Source: Calcarisporiella thermophila CBS 279.70
Taxonomy: Eukaryota > Calcarisporiellomycota
Direction: 5' to 3'
Length of the DNA: 64,000 nt
NCBI RefSeq assembly: GCF_041956535.1
Contig: NW_027192192.1
Coordinates: forward strand, 1,385,985-1,449,984
This document shows, piece after piece, positions 20,921-33,655 of this stretch. The number at the start of each line of letters is the position of its first letter. Positions within the stretch are counted from its first letter, which is position 1. The notes beneath the pieces are model-generated. The model saw nothing but the letters and a program-made list of their open reading frames with translations. It did no database searches and had not been told where the DNA came from. The translations under genes and the position numbers were made by a program.

Positions 20921-22970
20921 TCTTCTAGTGTGAAAAGATGCAGGCTCCGTCTCCACCTTGGTGAGATTTACGCGTAGGGCAATTTCGCGTGACGTAACCT
21001 CTGAGCCTCCGCATCGATCTCCCGCTCCTTGGAGCCCATTTTCTGGGCCGGCCCTTTGCATTTTGACTGCGAGTAATTAACCTAATATTAGGAAATGGAT
21101 TTCTTTCCTCTCGTTAGTGTTTTCACCACGCATTTTGATAAGGTTTATTATGCTCGAGCTCCCCACTGTAAATCAAACAAGCTGAGGAAAATGTGTCCAA
21201 GAGTTAACGTCACTATAGCAGTCGATTTCTTTTTTAGCCAAAAATCGAAACCCGCGCTAGTACTATTCCTGCTTATATGAAATTGACTAAGAATTTGCTA
21301 AGATGAAACGAATCCGACCGATTCCCCGCTACCGTGGCCTGCATGGAGAATGGATGCGATCCTCCCTTCCTCAAGACATGGGAAAATCGTTGGAGAAGCG
21401 GCCTCTCCGCCAAACTCCCCTCATAGGCCCATTCCACAGGAAACGTTTGGGAGGTCGGTCGAGATTACAATGAGGGACACGATATGGAAATAATGCAAAG
21501 GAAAGCTATGCCTCAGGGCGCTATGGCCGAAACCGATCGGACTCTGCTCCCCCTTTGTCCTTAACTCCCCTCCACACAAGCGATCCTTTCCCATGCAATG
21601 CTAGTGCGAACAAGGGTCTTACTAGATCTTGCTTGGTAGGCTTAAGGGGTCGTTTCATTCCCCTCCTCATCTATCCTTTCCAGGCAGGCATCGGCGGAAG
21701 CTGTCACAAGGTACGGCGGGCGACTAGAATGGGAGAACATCCTTGGGCTTGGTTTTACTCCATTGAGCAAGCGGATCGCCGTCCGTTTATGGAGCAAATA
21801 CAACTCATAACGGCAAAGAACAGAGAGAGCCCGCGAGCTACAATGGGGAGCGATAGGCGGCGTAGCAGGAGATCCACCCAGGAGCGGTGAAACTTGCCCT
21901 CCGCTTGCGTGCAAAGGGCACAGGGGCCACACAGCCGCAGGGCGATGAAACCTGGCAGCTCCCTTCAGAGGCGGCCGCCCAGGGTCGCCCGGCTGAGTCT
22001 TGTCTGGCATTGACCCGTCCCCGAGGTCGAGCGCGATTTTGAAAGAGGTGCATGCGCAGGGCCATATTGGGGCAAGATCGGACAATAAGAAGGCAGAGCT
22101 AGGATTGGAAAACTCCGATAGGTCGTGGGAGAGGAACGCGCGTCAAGTCATTTTGAAAATCGCCTTACTCTTACTGCTCCTCAATGCATGGGGGCCGCTC
22201 GCGAAAGGGAGGGAGGTGGGGGGATTCCATTTGCTGGCTCGCCGGCAAGCTAACCAGCTAACCGCTGGAAATGAGTCTCTCATCCTCTCATTTCCTTTTT
22301 CTTCGAGCCGCCTCTCTTCTTCTCCTCCCCCGCCAATTTGGCGGAGCGTTCCAGGCTTCTCCACATTCCTGCCAACCGCAATTTTTTCGTTTTCTCTCTT
22401 TTCGATAGGAGCCACCTACATACATATGTACATACACACGCGCACATACGCACATACATACAAGTTCAAGCCGACGTCCTTGGCCTTTTGTGATTCCCTG
22501 AACCAACCAACCACGCCCGCCTCCGTTGAGATAAGGGAAGAAAAGCATCCAAGCTCACACGCACTCCAGACCCATTCATTTTTATTTATTTTGAAAATCC
22601 TCTCCATTGCCAATTTTTCTCTCGCAAAGGAAGGAGAGGAAAATCCAACTTACAGCTTTTCACTCCCACTTTAAACGCCCCTCTTGCTCTCAACGTTTTG
22701 TTCCGCGTCTTTTTTTTTCCCCTCTCCTCTTCTACTCAGATATCATCACTTTCCTCTCCTTCCTCCCCATCTTCATTTGCTTGGCTTATATGAGTAGCTA
22801 ATACCCCGCCTGCCTAACCCCTCGTTTTTCTTCACCAAGAAAAAACCAGCGTCTCTATAGCTCTATTCTTTGGCACTGTTGCCTCCCCCTCATCCTCCCC
22901 CTCCTCCCCCCTCCCTCTTCTTATATCGCCTTTTCAGCGTTTATATCCTCCACCTATACTTCAAGCCAGG
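20921..22970. other. 2-kb upstream region of SPC24 and MYB
   Basis: This is a long gene-free interval. From about 22260 to 22970 it is strongly C/T-rich on the plus strand (TC, TTTTC and CCTCCCC runs), fitting a long 5' leader and promoter of the MYB gene. A CATACA/CACATACG low-complexity patch lies near 22420-22460. The open frames here (for example 22000-22674) look like low-complexity artefacts. Confidence 0.5.
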
Positions 22971-24221
22971 ATGATGGCCATTCAACAGCCTTCTCCTTTC
23001 AACCACGACCTAAGCAGTTACCCTCCTGCCTCTACGGAGGCAACCCCGCACTGCGTTGAGCATGAAGAGAAGTGGTCGGAATATGAGGTAAGCCTCGCGA
23101 GGTCTTCCATACGATTTTTTTTGGTACATTGGAGGAGCAGCTCTCTCTAACCCTGGACGCTTGGATGGGGTGGGGAACGTACAGGACGGTCTATTGCGCA
23201 ACGCGGTGCAAAAGTTCAGCGGCAAAGCGTGGAGAAAAATTGCAGAGTACTGTTTTCCGGACGGAAGGCGCGACAAGAATGCCTGCATGCTGCGGTGGAG
23301 AGAGCTCTCACGGCCCAAGTCCTCCGTCAAAGGCCCATGGACCGCGGAGGTAGGGATTGTCTGCCGGCCAGAATGCGGGTAGTGAGGTTGGATGGCTAAC
23401 AGCGGGTTCTTTCTTTTTATCCCTCCTAGGAGGATCGCTACTTGCTCAGCCTGGTGAATGAGCTTGGCCCTGAGAAGTGGGTGCTTATTGCATCGCGCCT
23501 TGGGACCCGTACCGGCAAGCAGTGCCGCGAACGCTGGCACAACCACCTCGACCCCACGATTGACAAGTCGCCCTTCACCCCCGAAGAGGAGGCGCTTGTC
23601 TTCAAACTGTACGAGCAGATGGGAAGTAAGTGGGCCGAGATCGCGCGCACCATGGCTTGCTATGGGGTCCGCCGGAGCGACAACCAGCTGAAGAACCTGT
23701 ACAATACGGCGATGCAGCGAAGAAAGCGCCATGCCATGAACAGCGCCGCGTCCGGTGGCGAGGGCGGCGGAGAGTCAGGCGCGAGAATTGATAAATTCAG
23801 CGCCCTGATCTCGAGAAGTCCCACTCATCGTTTCGAGCCCTACTTCAGCCAGCGCCGGCGTATCTCGCTTCCCAATTTCCATAGCAAACATAGCCGTCCT
23901 CCCTCACCCGATTGCTTCGTGCTGCACCAGCAGCACCCCCCTTTCTCCGCCCACGATGGATCTCTCCTGACCCCACCCGAAACCCCAGACGTCGCCTCGG
24001 GGGGAAGCCCGTTCAGCGAACCTCACCTTACCCCCCCGCCGTCCGAATCCCCCTCCATTGACGCGCTGTCAGTGCTGGCGGGGGTGGCAGAGTGGGCCGC
24101 CGACAAACGGCGCCAGGACAATTTGTCAGACTCGGAGGAAGCACCCTCCAGCGAGGAGCTGCATCGCACCAGGAGGAATCCCATGCGCATCGATGTCATT
24201 TGTTCCAAGACCTCTTCATGA
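22971..24221 (+). CDS. Three-repeat (R1R2R3-like) MYB transcription factor
   Basis: The three exons 22971-23087, 23185-23349 and 23430-24221 encode 357 residues. Repeat 1 begins around EEKWSEYEDGLL and includes WRKIAEYCF. Repeat 2 is GPWTAEEDRYLL...WVLIASRLGTRTGKQCRERW with the classical NHLDP linker. Repeat 3 is FTPEEEALVFKLYEQMGSKWAEIARTM and RSDNQLKNLYN. The regularly spaced Trp residues and the KQCRERWHNHLDP block mark DNA-binding MYB proteins of the c-Myb, BAS1 and FlbD type. The C-terminal half is disordered, rich in Ser/Pro, with repeated TPP motifs (LLTPPETP, LTPPPSES) that could be kinase sites. Two adjacent ATG codons open the frame, and either may be used. It has an unusually long C/T-rich upstream region. 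Confidence 0.92.
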
Positions 24222-25304
24222 GCCACTCTTCTTGCTTCTATGTTAACCGTGCCCGTAGAAATCCATGTTATAATTTGCATTTTTCTTTCTTCTTTTTTTT
24301 TTTTCTCTTCCTTCCATTTGTTTCCTCTTTTTTTTTCTCACTTTATTTTTCTTTATCCCTTTTTCTCATTTTTCTTATCTCACGATTTTCTTTTTTAATC
24401 CTTCCGTTCCCTTTCTCCGTGCTACTGGATCCCCTCCGTTTTTCATCCCGCTGAGCACGGTTGGGACCCAGGGTTGACTTTAAAAAAAGTTTTCACGTCA
24501 TCCTTTCTTTCTTTTTGGCTTCAGTTTCTATTTCTTGTCCTATTCTCTATTTTCTTTTTTTTTATTCAATAAAAGAAAGAAAAAAAAGAAGAATGGAAAG
24601 AGGTCTAAACAGGATCGAATTGGTTGCGAATGACGTAGAATATACAGCCTATGCATACCATGATAGAGTACATACTATGCACATGCATGACCCGGAATTT
24701 TCGGCCGTGTGACGGAGAACAGCAAAAGCCGATTGCCCTAGTCTAAGGCTGGGATCTGGGCTCTGAAACAGTCACCACGGTACGACAATTTTTTAGATTG
24801 TCCGAGCCATACGAGACAAACTGCGCGCTAGAAAAGGAGGGCTCAGGAGAAATTGGGTTGGGGGAATCAGAAGTTTCCATCCTTCTTATGAAAAGGGCGG
24901 CTGATCAAATCGGCCGGCCAAGACTGCAAGGCGTTGGCTAATAATAGACCAGCAGGATTCATAGCGCTAGCGGTAGCTTGCTAAAGCCAAACCTCGCGAA
25001 AACCGGTCTGTACGCGCGCGCCCCTTGCGGTCTAGCCCATGGCGCCCAAGCGGATAGCGCGTCTCGCCTAACCCATTTCTGAATAGAGGCAAGGCCTCCA
25101 AACTCTAAAAATTCTTACACAAATTTGACATATTCATTCACTCAAGCCACAGGTCCGAAAATAATAAATGCATTCAAAATTATCTTCCGGCGGAAGACTT
25201 GAGTATTTTTTTTTATTTTCGCAATTGACCCATCCCCATCTCGCCCCGTTTCTTGGGTTCCAGCGACTCAATATTCTCGATAATCTCTCCGTTTCCGAAT
25301 CCTC
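24222..25304. other. Intergenic, T-rich then featureless
   Basis: The first 350 bases are extremely T-rich (24270-24430), probably the MYB 3' UTR. The remainder holds no recognisable gene or RNA. Confidence 0.5.
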
Positions 25305-26924
<1,620 letters not shown>

Positions 26925-27354
26925 ACCTACCCTGCTCCTCCTCCCCCCTCGTGCGCACCCTCTGCCCCTCCCCCCCCATCCCCCTTCCTGGGTCTCGATA
27001 ATTTATTCACTATTCATATATCCGCTCTCCAGCTGAACTCGTACTCCTTTTTTATTTTCAACCGCCACTCCACTCTCCCCTTGTTGATCATGACAGCAGC
27101 TTATGTACGATAGAGTCTTTTATTTCTTAATATTATCTATTTTGATGTAGATTGTTTTCCCCTCCATTTGTCCAATTATGATATCCAATATACTCTTCCA
27201 CCTGCGAAAGCTCTGCTACCCTCCTGTGCAATTCTCTATTCTTTTTTTTTTTTTCGTTTAAAAAATTGTCTCTAGGTGTGTATAAATAATCTATCGGTGT
27301 AAAGTGGCGATCCAATGGAATGGCTAGGGAACTCTATGTACGGAGGCCGAGCGG
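26925..27354. other. Convergent intergenic region
   Basis: This holds the 3' UTRs of the dehydratase and the deacylase. It is C-rich at first, then AT-rich with a T11 run near 27243. No gene is seen. Confidence 0.55.
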
Positions 27355-28069
27355 TCATGTCGTTTTATCGTTAGAAGAGGAGATCTGAAGAGTTACGGGT
27401 CCCGAGTTGACAATATGCACCTCCATCATGGCACCAAACTCTCCATCTGCCGGTTTCCCGCACGCCCAAAAGCAGGAGGGGAAAGTCAGTACACTGCAGT
27501 AACACTACAAGTCGCTTTGCATGGGCTCTTTACCTTTGATCTTGGTCGGGTCATACGCTTCCCCGAGCTTCTTTTTGAAGGTCTCGTACATCGCGCGCGC
27601 TTGCTCGCTTTTCATGGCCAAATGGAAATCGGGCTTATTTCCCTTTGTGGTCTGGCCCCAGAGCGTGAACTGCGACACTAGAAAGCAGCCAGATGGGATC
27701 ATTCCCCCGTGGTTATGTCAACGATGCGTGGAATCAACCCGAGGGGCATCGAAGCAGAGCTTACCACACATAATCTCCAGGCCCAAGTCCTTCACGCTCC
27801 GTTGCCACATCCGCCGCTCTTCTCCCTCCCCACTCTCGAACACTCGCACATTCAAAATCTTTTTCACTATGTAGTCGATGTCTTTCTCGGTGTCATCGAC
27901 GCTGATCCCGAGGAGGACGCAGATCCCGCGGCCGATCCGACTTATCTGTGCACCATTGACTGAGGTGAAACGATGTCAAAACACCTGCTGGGAGCCGAAT
28001 CGAATCGACAAACAATCCAAGATTACCTGTGACACTCGCTTCGGAGACTCTTTGAAGTACGGCGCGCAT
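27355..28069 (-). CDS. DTD1: D-aminoacyl-tRNA deacylase (DTD)
   Basis: The four exons 28069-28027, 27959-27765, 27677-27534 and 27446-27355 give 157 residues, the usual DTD length. It starts MRAVLQRVSEASVTVNG, an N-terminal block shared by the family, then ISRIGRGICVLLGIS and DIDYIVKKILNVRVF. The active-site motif SQFTLWGQTTKGNKPDFH (SQFTL) is present. The Gly-cis-Pro motif is seen in the last exon as NSGPVTLQI. The enzyme removes D-amino acids and mischarged glycine from tRNA in the cytosol. In a genome with NRPS epimerisation domains that make D-residues such an enzyme could have extra value, but it is a universal housekeeping gene and the link is only a thought. Confidence 0.95.
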
Positions 28070-28428
28070 GGTTTGTAAAATGCAACAATTATTCAGGGAG
28101 ATGGAGGAGTGGGGAAAGAGCTGTAGGGTGAAGGGTACCTAGCTTTGTGACGGACTGACATAATGTGACGAGGTTTTTACGGCCAATATAATATAGGCAT
28201 TAATGTCACAGCCAATAGGGTTGCTTCTCAATTTCATTAAGTTACAAAGGTCACGTATTCTCTACATCAAAACATAGATCGGAGTCTCGATAGAGGAAAC
28301 AGTTTCGAGCAAGCATAGGAAAAGATAAGAAATAATAAGCCCAGGATGGACGGGTAGAGCCATTCATTACTAAGTCATTCACATAACGCCATTCACAGGA
28401 ACAATGAGATCCGCAGGCCTGGGCTCTT
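28070..28428. other. Intergenic spacer
   Basis: This is an AT-rich spacer between the deacylase start and the aldo/keto reductase stop. It must contain the deacylase promoter. No other feature is seen. Confidence 0.5.
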
Positions 28429-29852
28429 TTAAAGACCGGTCATCTTTAAATCATGTTCCCGGTATCTAGCACCATGCACACCAATGGTGTTCACTGCATC
28501 ACGCAACTCCTGCGATTCCTCGGGGGTCAGCTTGATGGAGGCAGCAGCCTACGATGGAATTGGGCATGAGTGAGAGGCATTGGGGAAGAACGAGGGTGAC
28601 CTACCGAGTTTTCCTCCACGCGTGCGGCCTGCTTGGTGCCAGGAATTGGGATGATTTCCTCGCCCTATATCCCATTGGAGTGGGGTGAAGAGGACCCCAT
28701 CGTCAACTCGGATATGAAGACTTCTAGTTAAATAGCTGATTCTAAACCTACCTGCGCCAGCAGCCAAGCCAAGCAGTATTGTCCCATGGTGACGCCCTTT
28801 TTCTTCGCGAGCTCCCTGACCGCATCGGCAAGTTTCAGGTTCTTCTTCAAGTTCTCCTCCTGGTAGCGGGGGTGTAATCTTCTAAAGTCGTTGGGAGCCA
28901 TGTCATTGAAGTTGGTCAAACTTCCGGCAAGAACGCCGCGGCCAATGGGGGAGAAGGCAACAAGCGACACGCCTAGCTCACGGCAAGTCTGAAGCATACC
29001 CGATGTCTCAACCTCCGTGGTCCAAGGGCCTGAATAGGGCAATCGAGATTAGCACAAGAAATATAGAATTGAGTAGCCATCCATACTATATTCCATTTGA
29101 ACGGCAGCAATAGGGTGGACCTTGTGCGCGCGCCGTAGTGTCTCGGGACTGCACTCCGAGAGCCCAAGGTAGCGAACCTTGCCCTCCTTGACAAGCTGGG
29201 CCATCGCCTTAACGGTCTCCTCGATCGGCCTGTATATCACCCCGCCCCCATTTCCATGGTTATTACGTCGAAAAGAGAAAAAAGATAACAAAGGACCGTC
29301 ATATTACGTGTTAGGATCGACGCGATGTTGATAATAAAGATCAATCGTGTCTACTCCGAGGCGTTTCAAGCTCTTTTCGCAAGCCGCTCTCACGTACTCG
29401 GGAGTTCCGCACACGGTGCGATTCCCCTCTTCATCGACGACGAACCCGAACTTGGTGCAGAGGAACACCTCATTACGGCGAGTTTTGAGTACTTTGGAAA
29501 GCAGCTCTTCATTGTGGCCAATTCCATATAAATCTACCCCATTAGAGACGGGAAGACCACTGTGTAAAAGAAAATGTTTGATCAGGGAGAAGGGAAATAA
29601 AAACAGTTATTACCAGCCGTGTCCCAGAAATTGACCCCAATGTCGAGCGCGTGATTGAGGGCCTGGAGAGATTTTGCTTCATTTTCTTCGCTAAAATCGA
29701 AACTCATCGACATGCAGCCGAGGCCTAAAAAACCAAAGAAGAAATTGGATTTAATCAGAACAGCCTTTTGAATGGGGCGTAAACAAATCTGGCGTACCGA
29801 TTGCGGAGACCTCTTCACCCGTGCTGCCTAGCTTTCTGCGTGGAACTACCAT
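28429..29852 (-). CDS. Aldo/keto reductase
   Basis: Seven exons (29852-29798, 29724-29614, 29533-29308, 29229-29087, 29029-28752, 28664-28605, 28548-28429) encode 330 residues. The TIM-barrel AKR signatures are [24 protein letters not shown] with catalytic Asp and Tyr, LCTKFGF with catalytic Lys, [16 protein letters not shown] with catalytic His, [29 protein letters not shown] and the C-terminal cofactor motif [16 protein letters not shown]. The C-terminus MTGL carries no clear targeting signal. The pattern suits the AKR13-like group of NADPH-dependent reductases acting on aldehydes, often pyridoxal or stress-derived. The substrate is not predictable. It is divergent from the GMC oxidoreductase across about 620 bases. 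Confidence 0.93.
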
Positions 29853-30472
29853 GGCTATCTAGTTCGAGGGAGGTTACGGCAGCAAAAAATGCAAAAGAAA
29901 GAGGAATGGAGAACAAGAGCCGCGTTATATAGTCGATAGAGGTTGAAAAGCATGACTACGAGGTGTCGGAGCTTCAATGCAGATACCGCGAGAAAATTCA
30001 AACCTCGGGCCAATATTACCATAACAAACCGAGCGCTGGCCACCCACGAGCCGATTCTTGATGATGGAGGAGTGGCTGTGCTCTGACCGCGTCCCGTTTT
30101 AGCGGTGTCCAGGGACGCAAGGGCCCACACCTCCCCACGCTGTGCGCGAAGGCGGCCCTCTCCTCACAATGACTCACGACTTGCTTGCGTAGCACCTTTC
30201 CCTCCTCCAGCCCCAGATCATGAGAGCACATGCCCTTCGGTTGCCCTCACTTTGCCACAAGAGAGGCGCTCCGAGCCAAGCCTCCATTGCAGCACGATTT
30301 TGTGCATCTGCCCAGCATCGGGTGAGCTGCCTTCTCAGTTGGGGGGGCCCTAATTTCATAATCTCAAAAACAGCAAAAATGTTATCCAATCGTTCCAAGC
30401 CTTCTTTTCTCGTAGCTTATTTTAGATTGCGCCTGGGGCTCCAGCGAAACTCCCAAGCTTGACTCCTAACTC
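29853..30472. promoter_or_regulatory. Divergent intergenic region (aldo/keto reductase / GMC oxidoreductase)
   Basis: This 620-base region lies between opposing start codons. It contains open frames on both strands but no conserved protein. It is taken as two promoters. Confidence 0.45.
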
Positions 30473-31554
30473 ATGCAACGGTCGCTTGTACGAAATCGCG
30501 CCCTCATTATCCCCTTGGCCGTCTCCTTTCTCTTCTTAGCTTATCTCCGCAAGAGACTTGCTAATGCGGCGGGCGGCAAGAATCCGTATCGGAGGGCGAA
30601 CCGATTCAAGACATGGTTCGCTAAGACATTGAGCTTCTTGTTTTGGAGAAAAATGAGCACAATCGAGTATCCGGTGCACACTGATCCGCACACATTTGCA
30701 TCGCGTAACAATGAGCATGCAAAGGCCATCTACGACTACATTATTATTGGAGGCAAGCTGCTTTTTTCTAGACCTATATACTTTTTTTGCTTTAAGAATC
30801 ATATTCGTGGCTCAGATTTAACAATGAGGAGCATTTGGTCTAGGTGGAACGAGCGGGTGCGTGCTAGCCAATAGACTCTCCGCGGATCCTCGCGTACGCG
30901 TGCTCTTACTTGAAGCTGGCGGCTCCAATTTTTCCGAGATATGCAGCATGATGCCGGCAGGATTCGAAATGTTATGGGGGACAGAGGTAGGCTCGCGTCA
31001 TTTCTTTGGGTCATGCAACGATGCTAACCAATGCACAACCTTTAGATGGACTGGAATTTAGACACGGTGCCGCAGAGTCGTCTCGGAGGGCGAAAAATGC
31101 CGTGGCCGCGGGGAAAGATGCTGGGAGGGTCTAGGTGAGCTTTATTTGGTATCCACGCGTCAAGTATGGGAAAAGTGAGACGCCTTTGGGTTTTACGATA
31201 GCTCTCTCAACGGGATGGTCTGTACTCGCTGTCCCGCCGCTGACTACGATGAGTGGAGCGCTCTTGGGAATCCCGGCTGGTCCTATTCGGATATGCTTCC
31301 TATTTTTAAATCATTGGAAACCTTTACGCCGCGTGGCCCATTTCCCTTTGATCCCCCCGCTCATGGAGATAAGGGTGAGTTGTGTATATCGTATCCGTCC
31401 TTCACGCATCCCATCAGCATGGAGTTTGTGGACGCGTGTAAGAAATTGGGCCTAGGCTCAATGGTGGATTTGAACAACGTGGAGGGGAAGATGGAGGGCG
31501 TTTCCCGGTTTCCGGTGAGTATCCCATCCCATTGACCTAGAGAGGATGAAAATA

Positions 31555-31585
<31 letters not shown>

Positions 31586-32742
31586 CTTGCTTGTTTACTC
31601 TCTTTGCAAAATTCTGAATTCTCCTCTCAAAGGCTTTTGTCCACAATGGGGAAAGAGTATCTGCTGCCTCCGCATTTCTGCCGCCTGCCCTTGTCCGCCA
31701 GCGCCCTAACCTCACCATTGCAATCAACTGTCATGTGACCCGTATACTCTTTTCCGAGGCCTCCACGCCGCGAGCCACTGGCGTCGAGTTCAAGAAATCC
31801 CGCACCTCGCCAGCCTACAATGTGTTTTCTCGGCGAGAAGTCATCCTCTGCGCCGGCGCCATCCACTCTCCCCACATCCTCCTTCTGAGTGGCGTAGGTG
31901 ATGCAGCTCATTTAAGAGAGCATGGGATTTCGGTGGTGAAGCATCTCCCCGGTGTGGGGCGGAATCTGTTGGACCACCTTGGCTGTTCCATCAATTATAT
32001 CGCACGTCCTGGATTGTCCCTCCACTCGCTGAAGAGAGAGCCAATTCGATGGATCCGCGAGTGGGTGAAATTCCGCACAGGAATGATGACCTCGCACCTG
32101 GTGGAAGCCGCCACGTTTCTTCGCCACCAGCCCACAGGCTATCGAGAGGAGGATTTGGGACCCAAGGGAAGCCCCAACCTGGAGATCCTTTGTATTCCAG
32201 CGAAATTGCCGCACAATGAACCCGTGGAGAAAGCAAGACGCCAGGAGGTTGCGGACGGATTCACTCTGATCACTCTCCTCCTCAAGCCCAAGAGCGCTGG
32301 ACACATCACTCTCGCCTCCTCGGACCCGTTCGATATGCCGCATATCGAGCCAAACTATCTTGCCCACCCCCTCGATTGGGCTGTTCTTGAGGAGGGCATA
32401 CGGGAGAGCCTTAGGATCGGTGACGAAATGCAGCGTGCTGGTCTTCTTACTGCCCCCTACTGTACACCCATCCCTCAGGCCGACGGCACCTACACTTCTG
32501 CAGCCATCCGCCAATATATTGAAGAGCAGGCCGAGACCATTTATCACCCAACCTCCACCTGCCGCATGGGGCCTAAAGACCAAAAGAATACCGTTGTGGA
32601 TGCACACCTACGAGTACATGGAGTGGAAGGACTGAGAATTGCCGATTGTAGCATATTCCCTACGCTCCTCGCGGGGCACACGTGCTTGCCTGCTATGGCG
32701 GTTGCAGAGAAGGCTGCAACCATCATTCTTGCTCAGTCATAG
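30473..32742 (+). CDS. GMC oxidoreductase (choline dehydrogenase/alcohol oxidase-like), membrane-anchored
   Basis: Five exons (30473-30752, 30844-30986, 31046-31134, 31202-31514, 31633-32742) give 644 residues. An N-terminal hydrophobic segment ([16 protein letters not shown]) suggests a membrane anchor. The FAD-binding motif is [17 protein letters not shown], followed by VLLLEAGG. The GMC signature [19 protein letters not shown] is followed by [27 protein letters not shown] is the second GMC signature. At the end, [11 protein letters not shown] and [18 protein letters not shown] contain the catalytic His (HP) and His/Asn region (GHT, where His is followed by Thr). The first intron appears to be GC-AG (AG|GCAAG at 30753). 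The intron at 31515-31632 contains an AT dinucleotide repeat. Substrate unknown; the family oxidises alcohols, sugars or choline. Confidence 0.93.
31554..31580 (+). repeat. AT dinucleotide microsatellite in an intron
   Basis: This is an uninterrupted run of alternating A and T inside the fourth intron of the GMC oxidoreductase gene. Confidence 0.9.
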
Positions 32743-33335
32743 GACGACCCTAGGTTCTCTAGCCATTAACTATTCGCATTTTTTTTATGTCTCTTTAATC
32801 CTCTAGTTAATTAAACCCCACCCATCACTGTGTGTCGATAGTCGTATTGAATGAGAAGGACTTGTTAAACGTATAAGAGCGAGCGAATGGATTCGAAGGA
32901 GAGGGGTGAAGCTGTCAACACTCGTTGGTGAACATTCCATATTGCATTTAGAGTCGCTTTGTTGTCTCATTATTATCTTAGTGCAGCAGCTCCATGTTAA
33001 AAACAAAACTCAACAAAACACACTGCTATAAATGAGTGCGTAAACAGCGTGCCCGAAAGATTAAAACTATTTTCATTACGTAAAGTTTACACACTCTTTA
33101 ACGGGAGGTGGAGAAGCTAATTGAAGTGATCCTTTTCTGGTATTGTTTCGAGCAACTCAAAAAAAAAATTCAATATTCATGCAATTGGATAGAGTTGATG
33201 AGCTTTTTTTTTAATCAACTTTATGCTTGCATAAGCCTAATGATGTTTCAACAATACGCCTCGAGCACACATGCAGTCTCTAGGTGAACATTTAGTTGTA
33301 TTTTGAAGAACATGGGTATTGAATTGTGAGCGAGA

Positions 33336-33364
33336 GAGGAGGAGGAGGAGGAGGAGGAGGAGAG
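33336..33364 (+). repeat. GGA trinucleotide microsatellite
   Basis: This is a run of about nine GGA/GAG units, flanked by GA-rich sequence. Confidence 0.9.
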
Positions 33365-33482
33365 GAAACGAGGAGAAGGAAATGGGGGGAATGTACAGGA
33401 GAAAAAGAGAAATGAAAACCATGAGAGAAAGCCAAAAATAGCGAGACAGAGTAAAAAAAATAAATTAAATAGTTATAAATAT

Positions 33483-33511
33483 AGATAGATAGAGAGAGAG
33501 ATAGAGAGATA
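33483..33511 (+). repeat. GATA/GA low-complexity repeat
   Basis: The sequence alternates between GATA and GAGA units. Confidence 0.8.
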
Positions 33512-33655
33512 TGTATAAAGAGACATACACAGTCTCCTCGGATATGGGACACGCCACGCTAGATGAATTGTTCTAGCAGACAACCAGCCGAGCATACACA
33601 TTATTACGCGTGAGAGAGCGTGTCGTCTCCTAAGAGACATGGGAGAGGTGGCACC

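Larger units (their letters stand above)
32743..33655. other. Convergent intergenic region with simple repeats
   Basis: This holds the 3' UTRs of the GMC oxidoreductase and the MFS gene. It contains a GGA trinucleotide repeat (about 33336-33364) and a GATA/GA repeat (about 33483-33511). No gene is seen. Confidence 0.6.

Noticed and set aside
22000-22674. 224-codon frame upstream of the MYB gene
   Set aside because: It is a C/T-rich low-complexity promoter/leader translated by chance.
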